A stretch of DNA of 64,000 nt, taken from Devosia sp. ZB163 (lineage in GTDB: Bacteria; Pseudomonadota; Alphaproteobacteria; Rhizobiales; Devosiaceae). The position numbers and the translations under genes are program-made. The notes under the pieces are model-generated. The model saw only the letters and a list, made by a program, of their open reading frames with translations, was not told the DNA's origin and searched no databases. This document shows positions 34,703-43,448 of the stretch, piece by piece; the stretch's first letter is position 1, and every line of letters begins with the position of its first letter. Location of the stretch: assembly GCF_028613635.1 (NCBI RefSeq), contig NZ_JAQRMY010000002.1, positions 496,001 through 560,000 on the forward strand, in the 5' to 3' direction.

Positions 34703-34940
34703 CATCCGGTTCGAGGGCGACAAGTTCTGGGTCGACTTGTCGGATGGTCGCGTACTTGGCGTGCCCCTCTCGTGGTTCCCGATCCTCGAGGAAGCAACGG
34801 CGGAACAGCGTGCGCGGTTCTATCTTAGCTCCCGTGGTCTGCACTGGGAGGAGCTCGACGAGGACATCTCGGTCGAGGGACTGCTTGCCGGGCGCGGCGA
34901 CATGACTAATCGCCGGCGCAAAGTCGCGGCTGCAGAGTAG
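34689..34940 (+). CDS. DUF2442 protein
   Basis: Small protein of 83 residues from a GTG start. The conserved part is DLSDGRVLGVPLSWFPIL, then EQRARFYLSSRGLHWEELDEDISVEGLL, the defining DUF2442 pattern. An alternative GTG at 34653 has a better ribosome site (GAGG) and would add 12 residues; family length favours the shorter form. It overlaps the DUF4160 gene by 14 bp in another frame, so the two are co-translated. Confidence 0.88.
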   Translation: MKPTDIRFEGDKFWVDLSDGRVLGVPLSWFPILEEATAEQRARFYLSSRGLHWEELDEDISVEGLLAGRGDMTNRRRKVAAAE

Positions 34941-34947
34941 CAGCAGG

Positions 34948-35691
34948 CTACACCCAGGCCGCCACCGCGCCCCAGACCAGCACAAGCCCCGACACGGTCA
35001 ACACCATCAGCACCAGTCGCCGGAACCCGACGGTGCTGAGCTGACGGAATACCAGCACGCCCATGATGGCGAACGGCACCAGCACCAGTCCGGTCACTGC
35101 CAGCGGTGCCGCCATGTCCGCCACGATCCGGCCCGACGCGGCGTAGACCGCCAGCGTTCCTGTATGCATGGCGATGTTGAAGCCCTGCAGGATGCCGCGC
35201 TGCTCGTCCTTGCTCAGCCCCCTGAGCGTCGCCCACAGCGTCGGCGCCGGCCCCGACAGTCCTGAGAAGCCTCCAAGTACGCCGCCGATCCACCCCACTA
35301 CCGCGTCGGCGATGCGCCCGCCGGCCTTGATCCGCAGGTCGGGTCGCATCAGCAGCATGGCGGGGCAGTAGATCAGCAGGAACAGCCCCAGCACGAACTT
35401 GAACAGGGTAGGGTCCGCCGCCCCCACGAACTGCGCCCCGATGGGAATGCCCACGAGCCCGCCGAGGACAAAGGGCAGGGCCTGCCGCAGGTTGAAGCCG
35501 CGCCACACGAAGGGCAGGGTGACGAGCTGGCCGACCAGCGAGCCGAACACGGCCAGCACGGCCGCCAGCACCGGATTGATGCCCCAGGCCCAGACCGACA
35601 GCGCCACCAGCGAGAAGGCAAAGCCCGATATGCCCTGGGCAAATCCGGCCGCCGCGGCCCCAAGGCCGATGAGAAGCAGCGTTCCGTCCAC
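34948..35691 (-). CDS. TauE/SafE family permease
   Basis: Integral membrane protein of 247 residues with about eight hydrophobic segments. The repeat motif GFAQGISGFAFSL near the start and GGVLGGFSGLSGP in the middle are the paired glycine-rich signatures of TauE/SafE sulfite or sulfonate exporters. Substrate undefined. It ends 8 bp from the DUF2442 stop on the other strand and starts 6 bp after the TraB/GumN stop, so it is likely in one operon with it. Confidence 0.9.
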   Translation of the reverse strand: MDGTLLLIGLGAAAAGFAQGISGFAFSLVALSVWAWGINPVLAAVLAVFGSLVGQLVTLPFVWRGFNLRQALPFVLGGLVGIPIGAQFVGAADPTLFKFVLGLFLLIYCPAMLLMRPDLRIKAGGRIADAVVGWIGGVLGGFSGLSGPAPTLWATLRGLSKDEQRGILQGFNIAMHTGTLAVYAASGRIVADMAAPLAVTGLVLVPFAIMGVLVFRQLSTVGFRRLVLMVLTVSGLVLVWGAVAAWV

Positions 35692-35697
35692 CTCTGG

Positions 35698-36600
35698 CTA
35701 CCGGCGGGCGCCGTCGACATGCGAGCCGGCTGTGGTGGGCGCATCGATGCGCTCGACCTTGTAGCCCTTGCCTTCGAGCAGGGCTGGCACGCCCTCGGGC
35801 CCGACCAGGTGGCCGGCGCCGACGATCACCAGCGCGTTGTCGTTCTCGGCCAGGAGCTGCTCGAGCGGCGCGATCCACTTGGCGTTGCGCTCGTCGATCA
35901 GCTTGGCATAGGCCGCCTTGTCACGCGGCGTGATGAACCCATCCATCGCCGCCTTGAGCGCGTCAGTGTCGCCGCTCTCCCAGGCATCGACCAGTGGCTC
36001 GAGTTCGACCAGCATGCCGCTCTCGATGCCCTCGACCGTGGACATCAGCCCCTCGATCTGCTCCGCGCGCGTGCCGCCGGCGAACAGGTCCATCTGCTCC
36101 TCGACCGTCTCGAGGCTGCGCTTGCGCTCGGGCTCGACCTCACTGTCGATGAGCAGCTCGACGCCGGCGCTCGTCTTGGGCATCGCCATCTGTCCGAGCG
36201 TCATCGCCGCCAGCCAGGGCTGCATCCGTTCCAGCGCCCCCATCTCGAGGCCGAGGGAGCTCGTTACCTCCGCAAGGGTCGAGTATTGGTCGGCGCTCAG
36301 CATGTCGCCCAGCAATTCGCCGTTGGGGAGCGTCCCCTCGGTCATGGTGATGTAGGTGAGGGTCGAGTAGGCATCGACGTCCATCACCACCTCGAAAACG
36401 ACGTGGTCGGCCGACTTCAGCAGCGCGTCGAACTGAGGCGTGCGCCAGTTCATCTCGCGCGTGAAGATGTGGACGGAACCGAAGAGGTAGATGTCGCTGT
36501 CGCTGTCGCTGACCCGCCAGAGGGCAGGGTCGGCCAGCGCCGGCGAGCTGAGGCTGGCCGTGGCCAGCGCGGTCAGGACGAGGCGTCGGAACAAACCCAC
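35698..36600 (-). CDS. TraB/GumN family protein with signal peptide
   Basis: Secreted protein of 300 residues. I start at a GTG (36600) because TGAGGA precedes it and a signal peptide follows (LFRRLVLTALATASLSSPALA); the long open frame upstream is not coding. The TraB/GumN motifs are IYLFGSVHIF (the GTxH position) and VIVGAGHLVGPEGVPALL (GxxH) near the C-terminus. Members are suspected metal-dependent proteases related to TIKI; no activity is assured here. It lies 11 bp after the NDUFS4-like gene. Confidence 0.83.
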   Translation of the reverse strand: MGLFRRLVLTALATASLSSPALADPALWRVSDSDSDIYLFGSVHIFTREMNWRTPQFDALLKSADHVVFEVVMDVDAYSTLTYITMTEGTLPNGELLGDMLSADQYSTLAEVTSSLGLEMGALERMQPWLAAMTLGQMAMPKTSAGVELLIDSEVEPERKRSLETVEEQMDLFAGGTRAEQIEGLMSTVEGIESGMLVELEPLVDAWESGDTDALKAAMDGFITPRDKAAYAKLIDERNAKWIAPLEQLLAENDNALVIVGAGHLVGPEGVPALLEGKGYKVERIDAPTTAGSHVDGARR

Positions 36601-36611
36601 GCCGCCGGTCC

Positions 36612-36917
36612 TCAGTGCGTCCAGGGTGTCTTGCGATCGGAGCGGAAGTTGTCCGAGTAGTTGTTCCGCTTCACGGTGGGCTTGTGGTCGGGCATCACCT
36701 GGTAGGCGATGCCGTTGCGGTGCGCGTAAGCCTCGGCTTCCTCGAGCGTATCGAAGGAGAGGCGGATCTGCGCGCGGGCATCGCTGGTCGAAGTGTAGCC
36801 CATCAGCGGCTCGATCTCGCGCGGCGAGGCGGGCTCGTAGACGAGCACCCATTCGTTGGACTTGCCTCGGCCGGACTGCATGGCATTGGGCGCAGGCCGG
36901 AAGATACGTGCCGTCAT
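36612..36917 (-). CDS. NDUFS4-like NADH dehydrogenase accessory subunit
   Basis: Protein of 101 residues matching the ETC complex I subunit family. Conserved stretches are ARIFRPAPNAMQSGR, WVLVYEPASPREIEPLMGYTSTSDARAQIRLSF and AEAYAHRNGIAYQVMPDHKPTVKRNNYSDNFR. Alphaproteobacterial complex I carries this 18-kDa-type subunit, which is shared with mitochondria. It is encoded away from the nuo cluster. It is the first gene of a likely operon with the TraB/GumN gene. Confidence 0.93.
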   Translation of the reverse strand: MTARIFRPAPNAMQSGRGKSNEWVLVYEPASPREIEPLMGYTSTSDARAQIRLSFDTLEEAEAYAHRNGIAYQVMPDHKPTVKRNNYSDNFRSDRKTPWTH

Positions 36918-37074
36918 GATCGCTATCGAGTCCTTGTCGAGTTTGGCCGAACCATAAGGGTCTTTCAGTACCCTTTCGAGTCCTTCTGCCCCCGTGGGTC
37001 AACGCCCCGCAATTTGGACAAAAACCGGGAGCGGTCAACCCTTTCTGCTGCGGCGGCCGGAATCCGGCCCAGCC

Positions 37075-37422
37075 CTAGCGCCGCCAGTCGGCAACCAGCA
37101 CTCGCAGCAGCAGGGCCGCCACCACTACGTGCAGCACGACGACCGGCCACAGCAGGACGCCTGTAGCCTCGCCCCGGAAGCCGAGCCAGGCGAGGTAGAC
37201 CGCGACGCCCGCCCCATAGACCAGCATCCCCGCGATGGGCGGGCCGGGCCAGCAGGCGATCCCGAGGCCGAGCAGCGCAATCCCCAGGATGCGAGCGACC
37301 GGCACGGCGATGCCCGCCAGATCCTCTCCGAGCAGGAGCTGCCCGACCAGCGCGGGAGCGAGCAGCAACGCGGCGCCGGTGAGGATCTCGACGAGGGCGG
37401 CGAAGGTCAGGGCTCTGCTCAT
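37075..37422 (-). CDS. Small integral membrane protein of unknown function
   Basis: 115 residues with four predicted membrane segments (about 5-30, 38-58, 64-82, 89-108) and short loops. The end WRR is basic. No family recognised with confidence. It begins 4 bp after the stop of the serine hydrolase gene, so it is the second gene of that transcript. Confidence 0.7.
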   Translation of the reverse strand: MSRALTFAALVEILTGAALLLAPALVGQLLLGEDLAGIAVPVARILGIALLGLGIACWPGPPIAGMLVYGAGVAVYLAWLGFRGEATGVLLWPVVVLHVVVAALLLRVLVADWRR

Positions 37423-37426
37423 GGAG

Positions 37427-38623
37427 CTACTGGATCGGCGCGGTGTAGATTTCGCCCAGCAGCATCAGCATCATCGTGTTGGCGGTCGGCTTGGCATCGA
37501 GAGCGAGGGTCAGGTTGGTCCAGACGACCAGCGTCACGTCGTTCTCGGAATCCCGGCCCATGAAGGATTGGAAGCCGGGCATTTCCCCGCCGTGGAAGTA
37601 GAGCTTGTTTGGACCGACGTTGGTGAACGCGATGCCGTAGCCGTATCGCTGGCCGTTCGGCTTGGCCGGGTCCTCGGGCAGGGGACTCTGAAGCCATTTG
37701 TCGTGGTACTCGGCGTCGAAGAGCTTGCCGTCCACGAGTGCTGTCATCCAGGTCGCGAGATCGCTGGCGGTCGAGATGGCGCCGCCAGCGGCCGAGTAGG
37801 GCGATGGGTTCTGCCAGGTCACGTCGTTCGGCTTGAGAGTGCCCGCCTTCGCGGCGGCCTGGAGATCGGCGGGGTACGGCGCATCCACCATCGCATAGGA
37901 GCTCCCGCCGTAGAGGTAGCCATGCGAGAACGGCTCGGGAATAGCGTTCGACGCGGCGTCGGGCAGAGCCGTGTTCTTCATCCCGAGCGGGCCGAACAGG
38001 CGAGCCTGAAACACGGTGGCGAGCGGCTTGCCTTCGAGCTTTTCGATCACGAGGCCGAGCAGCAGGTAGTTGGTGTTGTTGTACTCATACGCCGCTCCGG
38101 GTGCAAAGTTCGGCGGATGCGCGAACGCCAGCTTGAGCAGTTCCTCCCGGGTCCACACCTTGTCCGGATCGTTGTCGAGGCTTTCCGAGAGCTCCGGTGC
38201 GTCGGTGAAGTTGTAAAGGCCGCTGCGCATCCGGATCAGCTGGTCGATGTCGATGTTCTCCCCGTTGGGGACGCCGGGCACGTACTTCGTGATCGGATCG
38301 TCGAAGCCGAGCTTGCCCTCCTGGATGAGCTGCACGATCACCGCGGCCGTCATCGTCTTGGTGTTCGAGGCGGCCCGGAAATGCGTTCCGGCATTGGGAA
38401 CATCCGACTTGCCCAACTCGGTCGTGCCGTAGCCGATCGCGTAGTCGCCCTGAGGCGTGTGAAGCAGCACCATGGCTCCCGGAAGCAGCAGCTCCTTGGC
38501 CAGCGCCGCAACCTTGTCCTCCAGGGCCGCCGGATCGATCTGCCTGAGCGCCGGCGTACTCGCCGCCATGGCGCTGCCGGTCCACCAGACGGCGGCAATC
38601 AGCATGCACAGCACTCTCGACAT
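37427..38623 (-). CDS. Serine hydrolase, class C beta-lactamase/esterase family
   Basis: Exported protein of 398 residues with a signal peptide (1-20, ending GSAMA). The catalytic SxxK is SNTK (Ser86, Lys89); the YxN motif is YNN at 181-183; the third motif is FHGGEMPG (HGG in place of KTG). These fit a penicillin-binding-protein-like esterase or D-aminopeptidase rather than a resistance enzyme. Upstream 336 bp hold no visible gene. Confidence 0.9.
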   Translation of the reverse strand: MSRVLCMLIAAVWWTGSAMAASTPALRQIDPAALEDKVAALAKELLLPGAMVLLHTPQGDYAIGYGTTELGKSDVPNAGTHFRAASNTKTMTAAVIVQLIQEGKLGFDDPITKYVPGVPNGENIDIDQLIRMRSGLYNFTDAPELSESLDNDPDKVWTREELLKLAFAHPPNFAPGAAYEYNNTNYLLLGLVIEKLEGKPLATVFQARLFGPLGMKNTALPDAASNAIPEPFSHGYLYGGSSYAMVDAPYPADLQAAAKAGTLKPNDVTWQNPSPYSAAGGAISTASDLATWMTALVDGKLFDAEYHDKWLQSPLPEDPAKPNGQRYGYGIAFTNVGPNKLYFHGGEMPGFQSFMGRDSENDVTLVVWTNLTLALDAKPTANTMMLMLLGEIYTAPIQ

Positions 38624-38959
38624 GTCGTCCTCCTCGGTCGGGTGGAGTCGCGTCGGACACTAGGTCCGAGCGCCGCAGCCCGGCCACAGGTCGGTGGGCG
38701 TTCGATCTACGAAGGGTGTACGCACCCGGCGCAAGCTGCGCCGAATTAGCCGCTCATTTCCATCAGGGGGCGATCGCGGAAAATCCTTGTGCCTTGTCGT
38801 GTCGGCCCCGTCGCCGAACCCCGGGACGCCGCGTATGGTCCTCGGTGCGTCGGGTGGGAAGCCGGTGCGATATCACCCTAAGTAGGGGGATCGAGCGCCG
38901 GGGGCAGGCTGTATGTCGACCAGGAGAACACCGGCTCGGTCGATCAAAACAGGCAGCAG
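38624..38959. other. Intergenic region, no gene seen
   Basis: A 336-bp gap between divergent genes. Short open frames exist but none has a ribosome site with coding-like composition. It must hold promoters for the serine hydrolase (leftward) and the GMC dehydrogenase (rightward). No clear operator or repeat was found. Confidence 0.5.
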
Positions 38960-41071
38960 ATGACCTCTGACATCAGCACCGGCTCCAGCACAGGGCCCAC
39001 CGACAACCTCCGCGCCGCGATCGATCGCATCATACCGCGCGACAGCGACCCCGGAGCCATCGACCTCGGGACCGAGAACTACGTCCGGGCCCAGCTCGCC
39101 GGCGACGCCAGGGGCCATGCCGAGGCGATTGCGGCAGGGTTGGCCGGGCTCGAACAGGCCGCGACATCCCGCTTTGACGCCGGCTTTGCGTCGCTGACCG
39201 AGGCGCAACGCGACGATCTGCTCGCCGGGGTTTCGGACGAGGGTTGGTTCGCGGTGCTCGCCGAACTCGTGGCCGAGGGCTTTTATGCCGATCCCGGCAA
39301 TGGCGGTAACCGCGATGCCGCTTCGTGGTCGATGATCGGCTACGGGCATCGTCTCCCGGACGGGCCGGACGGACCGACTGCCGGACGGCCTCCGCTGGCC
39401 CAGCGGCTGGGGCGGGCACAGGATAGCTACGATGTCATCGTCGTCGGCGCTGGAGCGGCCGGCGGCATCATGGCGAAGGTGCTGGCGGAGGCGGGGCTGC
39501 GCGTGCTCGTCCTCGAGCGCGGCCCGCACATCGGCTACGAAACGGATGGTCGGCGCGACCACCTGCGCAACCAGCGCCTTGCCCAATATGGCCACAACAC
39601 CGGACCCGACATCGACCATAACCCGCGCGTCTTCGTCGATGCGCAGGGGATCGAGCGCGTGGTCCGTCCGCATGAGGCGGGCTACCAGAACAACGCGGCA
39701 GCCGTCGGCAGCGGGACCGTGGTCTACGGCGCGCAGGCGTGGCGTTTCCTGCCCGACGACTTCCGCATGGCGAGCCTCTATGGCGTCCCGGCCGGCTCGT
39801 CGCTGACCGACTGGCCGATCGGCTATGACGAGCTTGCCCCCTTCTATGAGCAGGCGGAGTGGGAGATCGGCGTCGCCGGTCAGAGCGACGACAATCCGCA
39901 CAAGGGCGGGCGCGCGCGGGACTATCCCATGCCGCCGGTCTGGCAGCACCGGACCGCGGCACTGCTGAAGGAAGGCGCGGCGGGGCTAGGGTTCAGGACC
40001 CTCGTGCCGCCGCTCGCCATCAATACCGTGTCGCGCGACGGCAGGCCCGCCTGCATCGAATGCGGCTCGTGCATCGGGTTCGCCTGTCCCAGCGATGGCA
40101 AGAACGGCACCCAGAACACTGTGCTGCCGAGCGCCATCGCGACCGGCAATTGCGAGCTGGTCGCCCACGCCATGGTCGAGCAGGTCGATACCGACGCGAG
40201 CGGCAAGGTCACAGGCGTCACCTTCATCGACGACAGCGAGGGCCGGCGGGTCCGGCGGACGGTTCGGGCGAAGGCGGTGGTGCTCTCGGCCGGTGCCATC
40301 GAGAGCGCCCGTCTGCTGCTGCTGTCGCGGTCGCCGCTGCATCCGGACGGGCTGGGAAATGCGCATGACCAGGTCGGGCGGCACCTGCAGGGGCATTACT
40401 ACGCCTCGGCCTGGGGCGAGTTCGACGAGGAGGTTTACGATCCCCGCGGGCCGGGCGTCACCGTCGCCACCGTCGACTTCAACCACGGCAACCCCGGCGT
40501 GATCGGCGGCGGCATGCTGGCCGACGACTTCATCATGCTGCCCGCGATCTTCTGGAAGACGGCGCGGCCGGCGGGTGTCCCGCGCTGGGGTCTTGGCGCC
40601 AAGGAGTTCATGCGGCACGGCTACCGGCACATCACCGCGGTAAAGGGACCTGTGCACGAGATCCCCAATCCGGAGAGCCGGGTCCAGCTCGACCCTCGCG
40701 TCCGCGACGGCTTCGGCCTCGCCGTGGCGCGGCTGTCCGGCGTGGCGCATGAGGAGACGGTTCGGACGACCCGCTTCATGAACGAGCGGGCGGCCGACTG
40801 GCTGCGGGCCGCGGGCGCCCGCCGGACCTGGAGCCACGATCCCGTGGCGCGGCTCTCGGCCGGGCAGCACCAGGCCGGCACGTGCCGGATGGGCACCGAT
40901 CCCGAGACGTCGGTGACCGACAAGTGGGGGCGCGTGTGGGGGCACGACAACCTGTTCGTCTCCGACGGCTCGCTCCATCCCACCAATGGCGGCTTCAACC
41001 CGGTGCTGACCATCATGGCTCTCGCGTTCCGCAACTCGGCCCACATCGCGAGCCAGCTGTCAGCCGGGTGA
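38960..41071 (+). CDS. GMC dehydrogenase fused to a gluconate 2-dehydrogenase subunit 3 domain
   Basis: FAD-dependent alcohol/sugar dehydrogenase of 703 residues. Residues about 15-125 resemble the small subunit of gluconate 2-dehydrogenase (AAIDRIIPRDSDPGA, GFASLTEAQRDDLLAG, WFAVLAELVAEGFYADP, GNRDAASWSMIGY). A linker leads to the FAD site VIVVGAGAAGGIMAK (163-169). CIECGSCIGFACP gives cysteines 365, 368, 371 and 376, a CX2CX2CX4C cluster that could bind an Fe-S centre as in related fructose and glucose dehydrogenases. C-terminal GMC motifs are GTCRMGTDPETSV and SDGSLHPTNGGFNP (catalytic His-Asn). No signal peptide or cytochrome subunit gene is nearby. The two subunits are usually separate proteins. 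Confidence 0.9.
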   Translation: MTSDISTGSSTGPTDNLRAAIDRIIPRDSDPGAIDLGTENYVRAQLAGDARGHAEAIAAGLAGLEQAATSRFDAGFASLTEAQRDDLLAGVSDEGWFAVLAELVAEGFYADPGNGGNRDAASWSMIGYGHRLPDGPDGPTAGRPPLAQRLGRAQDSYDVIVVGAGAAGGIMAKVLAEAGLRVLVLERGPHIGYETDGRRDHLRNQRLAQYGHNTGPDIDHNPRVFVDAQGIERVVRPHEAGYQNNAAAVGSGTVVYGAQAWRFLPDDFRMASLYGVPAGSSLTDWPIGYDELAPFYEQAEWEIGVAGQSDDNPHKGGRARDYPMPPVWQHRTAALLKEGAAGLGFRTLVPPLAINTVSRDGRPACIECGSCIGFACPSDGKNGTQNTVLPSAIATGNCELVAHAMVEQVDTDASGKVTGVTFIDDSEGRRVRRTVRAKAVVLSAGAIESARLLLLSRSPLHPDGLGNAHDQVGRHLQGHYYASAWGEFDEEVYDPRGPGVTVATVDFNHGNPGVIGGGMLADDFIMLPAIFWKTARPAGVPRWGLGAKEFMRHGYRHITAVKGPVHEIPNPESRVQLDPRVRDGFGLAVARLSGVAHEETVRTTRFMNERAADWLRAAGARRTWSHDPVARLSAGQHQAGTCRMGTDPETSVTDKWGRVWGHDNLFVSDGSLHPTNGGFNPVLTIMALAFRNSAHIASQLSAG

Positions 41072-41422
41072 TGACCCGAGCGTGATCGAGTCGAAAAGCC
41101 CTCGCAGCAGCGAGGCGCTACGCTCCAGCTCGGCATGCTCCGCCTGGTCGAGTTCGGGGAACAGGTCGGCGGTCACTCCCTTGCCACCGACGACGCGGGG
41201 GAGCGAGAGAGCCACGTCGCGCACGCCCTCGACCTCCGACGTGACGATCGAAACCGAGAGCAAGGCCTCTTCGTCCTGGCGGATCGCCGCCACGATCCGC
41301 GCGATGCCGGCGCCGATGCCAAAGTAGGTGCAACCCTTGCCCGAAACGATCGTGTAGGCGGCGTTGCGGGTCTGGGAATCGATCTCTTCACGCACGACCT
41401 GCGTGATGGCGGTCAAGTACAC
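41060..41422 (-). pseudogene. Lactate/malate dehydrogenase C-terminal fragment
   Basis: About 110 residues match the C-terminal third of L-lactate dehydrogenase: NAAYTIVSGKGCTYFGIGAGIARIVAAIRQDEEALLSVS and VALSLPRVVGGKGV, ending in ERSASLLRGLFDSI. The NAD domain and the catalytic His region are missing, and the frame starts in the middle of the domain. The last residues overlap the GMC stop by 12 bp on the opposite strand. It is a relic, not a functional gene. Confidence 0.75.
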
Positions 41423-41429
41423 TTCAGCG

Positions 41430-41845
41430 GTGCGCTGACAGAGTTGCTCTCCCTATCCAAGCTCGAGACTGAAATTAGCGTTCTGCTGGCTGGGAGGGGT
41501 AGCGAGAAGCTGCCTCTCGATGAACCCACAACAGGGGCAGGGGGCGGTCAGGGTTCGGACCTCGAGCGTGCCACCACGCTCGCGAAGGCGATCGAGATGC
41601 TCTACGGTTTTGGAACCGCACCGGGCCTCACCTACCTGGGCGGCGCCGACTTACTCTGGCATCCCGGCATCCTTGAAGCCGTCAAGGAAAGGCTGGCGAG
41701 GATCGACGGGAGCGTTACCGAATTGCTCGCCGCGCACCTCGAGGAGCTGCGGGCCGTCGCGACGGCGTTGGCGGCAAAGGAGTACCTCACGGGGGCCGAG
41801 GTCGCTGAGATCATTCGGGGTTCCAACGCACGGATGGCATCATGA
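41430..41845 (+). pseudogene. FtsH-like AAA protease (M41 domain) C-terminal fragment
   Basis: The reading frame resembles the end of a peptidase M41 domain: ETEISVLLAGRGSEKL, EPTTGAGGGQGSDLERATTLAKAIEMLYGFG and a final LEELRAVATALAAKEYLTGAEVAEII. The ATPase domain and the zinc HExxH are absent. The break lies at about 41430, where it abuts the lactate-dehydrogenase stump head to head. Its stop overlaps the next small gene by 4 bp, so the downstream operon order survived the deletion. Confidence 0.7.
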
Positions 41846-42039
41846 ACCGCATCGACGCGAACCCGGAGGATGAGGCTGTAAGTCGCTTACTGGAGTCAAT
41901 CAACGAACTAAGTCATGTGGCTGAATTTGATGCCGCAACGTTGACAGAGGAACTCGCTGAGATCGTCGTCCGCCGTGTGACCTTCGAACAGCTTCGCAAC
42001 CGGTTTGACGCGGGTCATCTGAAACGGCGTCGGACTTAA
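41842..42039 (+). CDS. Small hypothetical protein
   Basis: 65 residues, acidic N-terminal half and a basic tail (LKRRRT), mostly helical. Not recognised. It starts within the stop of the FtsH-like remnant (ATGA), so it belonged to that operon. It may be untranscribed now that the upstream gene is truncated. The following 227 bp hold no gene. Confidence 0.5.
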   Translation: MNRIDANPEDEAVSRLLESINELSHVAEFDAATLTEELAEIVVRRVTFEQLRNRFDAGHLKRRRT

Positions 42040-42266
42040 GTGCTCAATGTCGCCGCCGGAGGGAATCGAAGTATCGCACTTCCCGTGTCCGCAACGGATG
42101 ACCGGCTGGCAAGCATGCCTTCTCGTCGATAATAGGCAGTTCGAAACTGCACGAGATACCTCGGCCGACTCAGAGTAGAGGGCCCTCACTTCTGGCGCGA
42201 AGCTCCTGTGCCGAGAAACGTGCGGCGACGGACCTGGGGAGGCTGTCGTCGCCGCGCGCGGCGGGC

Positions 42267-43292
42267 TTAGTGGGCCACGCCGGTGGTCGGGACTTCGAGG
42301 TTCTTGCGAACGATGTTGCCCAGGATCTGCATTACGGCCATCGAGGTTTCCCCATCGAGACCGTCGACGAGGAAGTCGGTGGTGCACATCATGGCTTCGA
42401 GACCGCCGGCATCGAGGCATTGGCGCAGCATGCGCTCTTCCTGAGCCGGGGTGTGGATGATCTCGGGCTTCTTAAGCAGGTAGGCGAGAGCCGCCTCGAT
42501 GCCGTAGCAGCCCCAGTTGCTCATCATCACCGGCAGCACGATGTCGCAGGCGGTGGTGGTGCCCAAGAACTCGCCGCGCGGCATGGTCTTGACCACGGTG
42601 TCGTGGATGGCGCCGAAGCCGATTTCGTTGCCGTGATCGCCGATGCCGATCGTAAGGATGCCACGCTTGGTGGCTTCGGTGACGACCGCCGAGATGTCGA
42701 TGATGCCGGTGGCACTCGGCGAGGACGGATCATAGAACGGAATGCCGGTGGCACTATGCAGAATGCCGTCTTTGCCCGGACCGATGCGCTCGGCGCTAAT
42801 CAGAGCCTTGGGTTGGTACTTGTCGAGCAGGTCCTTGGCCCACTTCTGCACGTCGGTCTGGTTCCTGGGCGCATAGACAATGGTCGAGCCGAGGCGCTTG
42901 TCCTTGGCGTCCTCGAAGTGCTCCTTGACCATCAGGCCGAGGGCGTGGCTCGAGGCGACGACCGGACCGGCGTGGCACTCTTCGACCACATAGACCGGGA
43001 CGGCGCCGAGGCCGCGATAGAGGGCGCGCGCGATGGCAGCCGCACCCGGAGGGCCGTCGCTCTCGCCGAACGGCATCTGCGGCGCATAGCCGGCACCGGT
43101 CAGCACCAGCACCGAGTCACCCTGGCCCACGTTTTCCCTCAGCTTTTCGGCGGCTACCATAGTGATCGGGCGGTCGCCCACGAGCTTGCGGGCGGCGGCG
43201 TACATCGGCGCCAGAACATTAATCGGCATGCCGCGGTTCTTCGCTTCGATGGTGCAGATCTTGTCTATGGCCTCGCCGGTAGTATCAGGCAT
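42267..43292 (-). CDS. D-glutamate cyclase-like protein (DUF4392)
   Basis: Protein of 341 residues starting MPDTTGEAIDKICTIEAKNRGM. It matches the C-terminal domain of D-glutamate cyclase: VLVLTGAGYAPQMPFGESDGPPGA, LISAERIGPGKDGILHSATG and GILTIGIGDHGNEIGFGAI, the last being diagnostic. The animal enzyme converts D-glutamate to 5-oxo-D-proline. The N-terminal DUF1445 part is not present. Sequence upstream of this ATG lies over the divergent regulator and is not coding. It is divergent from a LysR regulator that precedes a peptide transporter. Confidence 0.87.
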   Translation of the reverse strand: MPDTTGEAIDKICTIEAKNRGMPINVLAPMYAAARKLVGDRPITMVAAEKLRENVGQGDSVLVLTGAGYAPQMPFGESDGPPGAAAIARALYRGLGAVPVYVVEECHAGPVVASSHALGLMVKEHFEDAKDKRLGSTIVYAPRNQTDVQKWAKDLLDKYQPKALISAERIGPGKDGILHSATGIPFYDPSSPSATGIIDISAVVTEATKRGILTIGIGDHGNEIGFGAIHDTVVKTMPRGEFLGTTTACDIVLPVMMSNWGCYGIEAALAYLLKKPEIIHTPAQEERMLRQCLDAGGLEAMMCTTDFLVDGLDGETSMAVMQILGNIVRKNLEVPTTGVAH

Positions 43293-43396
43293 TCGTCTCT
43301 CCGTTGATCTCGGCCACGCCGGGCTGCGCCGGGATGCCGCATCCACCAAGGACATCAGGTCTAGCCTATCACGAGAAGCAGCAATAAGGTTCAGAA

Positions 43397-43417
43397 GCGA
43401 TGACCGTGGGTCATCGC
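43397..43417. promoter_or_regulatory. Perfect 21-bp LysR-type operator
   Basis: GCGATGACC-GTG-GGTCATCGC, nine-bp perfect arms around 3 bp, with the T-N11-A pattern (T43401, A43413) of LysR boxes. It lies 32 bp before the LysR start and 105 bp before the D-glutamate cyclase-like start, between the divergent genes. Confidence 0.75.
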
Positions 43418-43448
43418 CTTGATTGAGTCCCGGGAGTAAGGCCGCACT

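Noticed and set aside
41060-41422. The lactate dehydrogenase-like frame as a real short gene
   Set aside because: It lacks the NAD-binding domain and starts inside a helix of the catalytic domain; no ribosome site.
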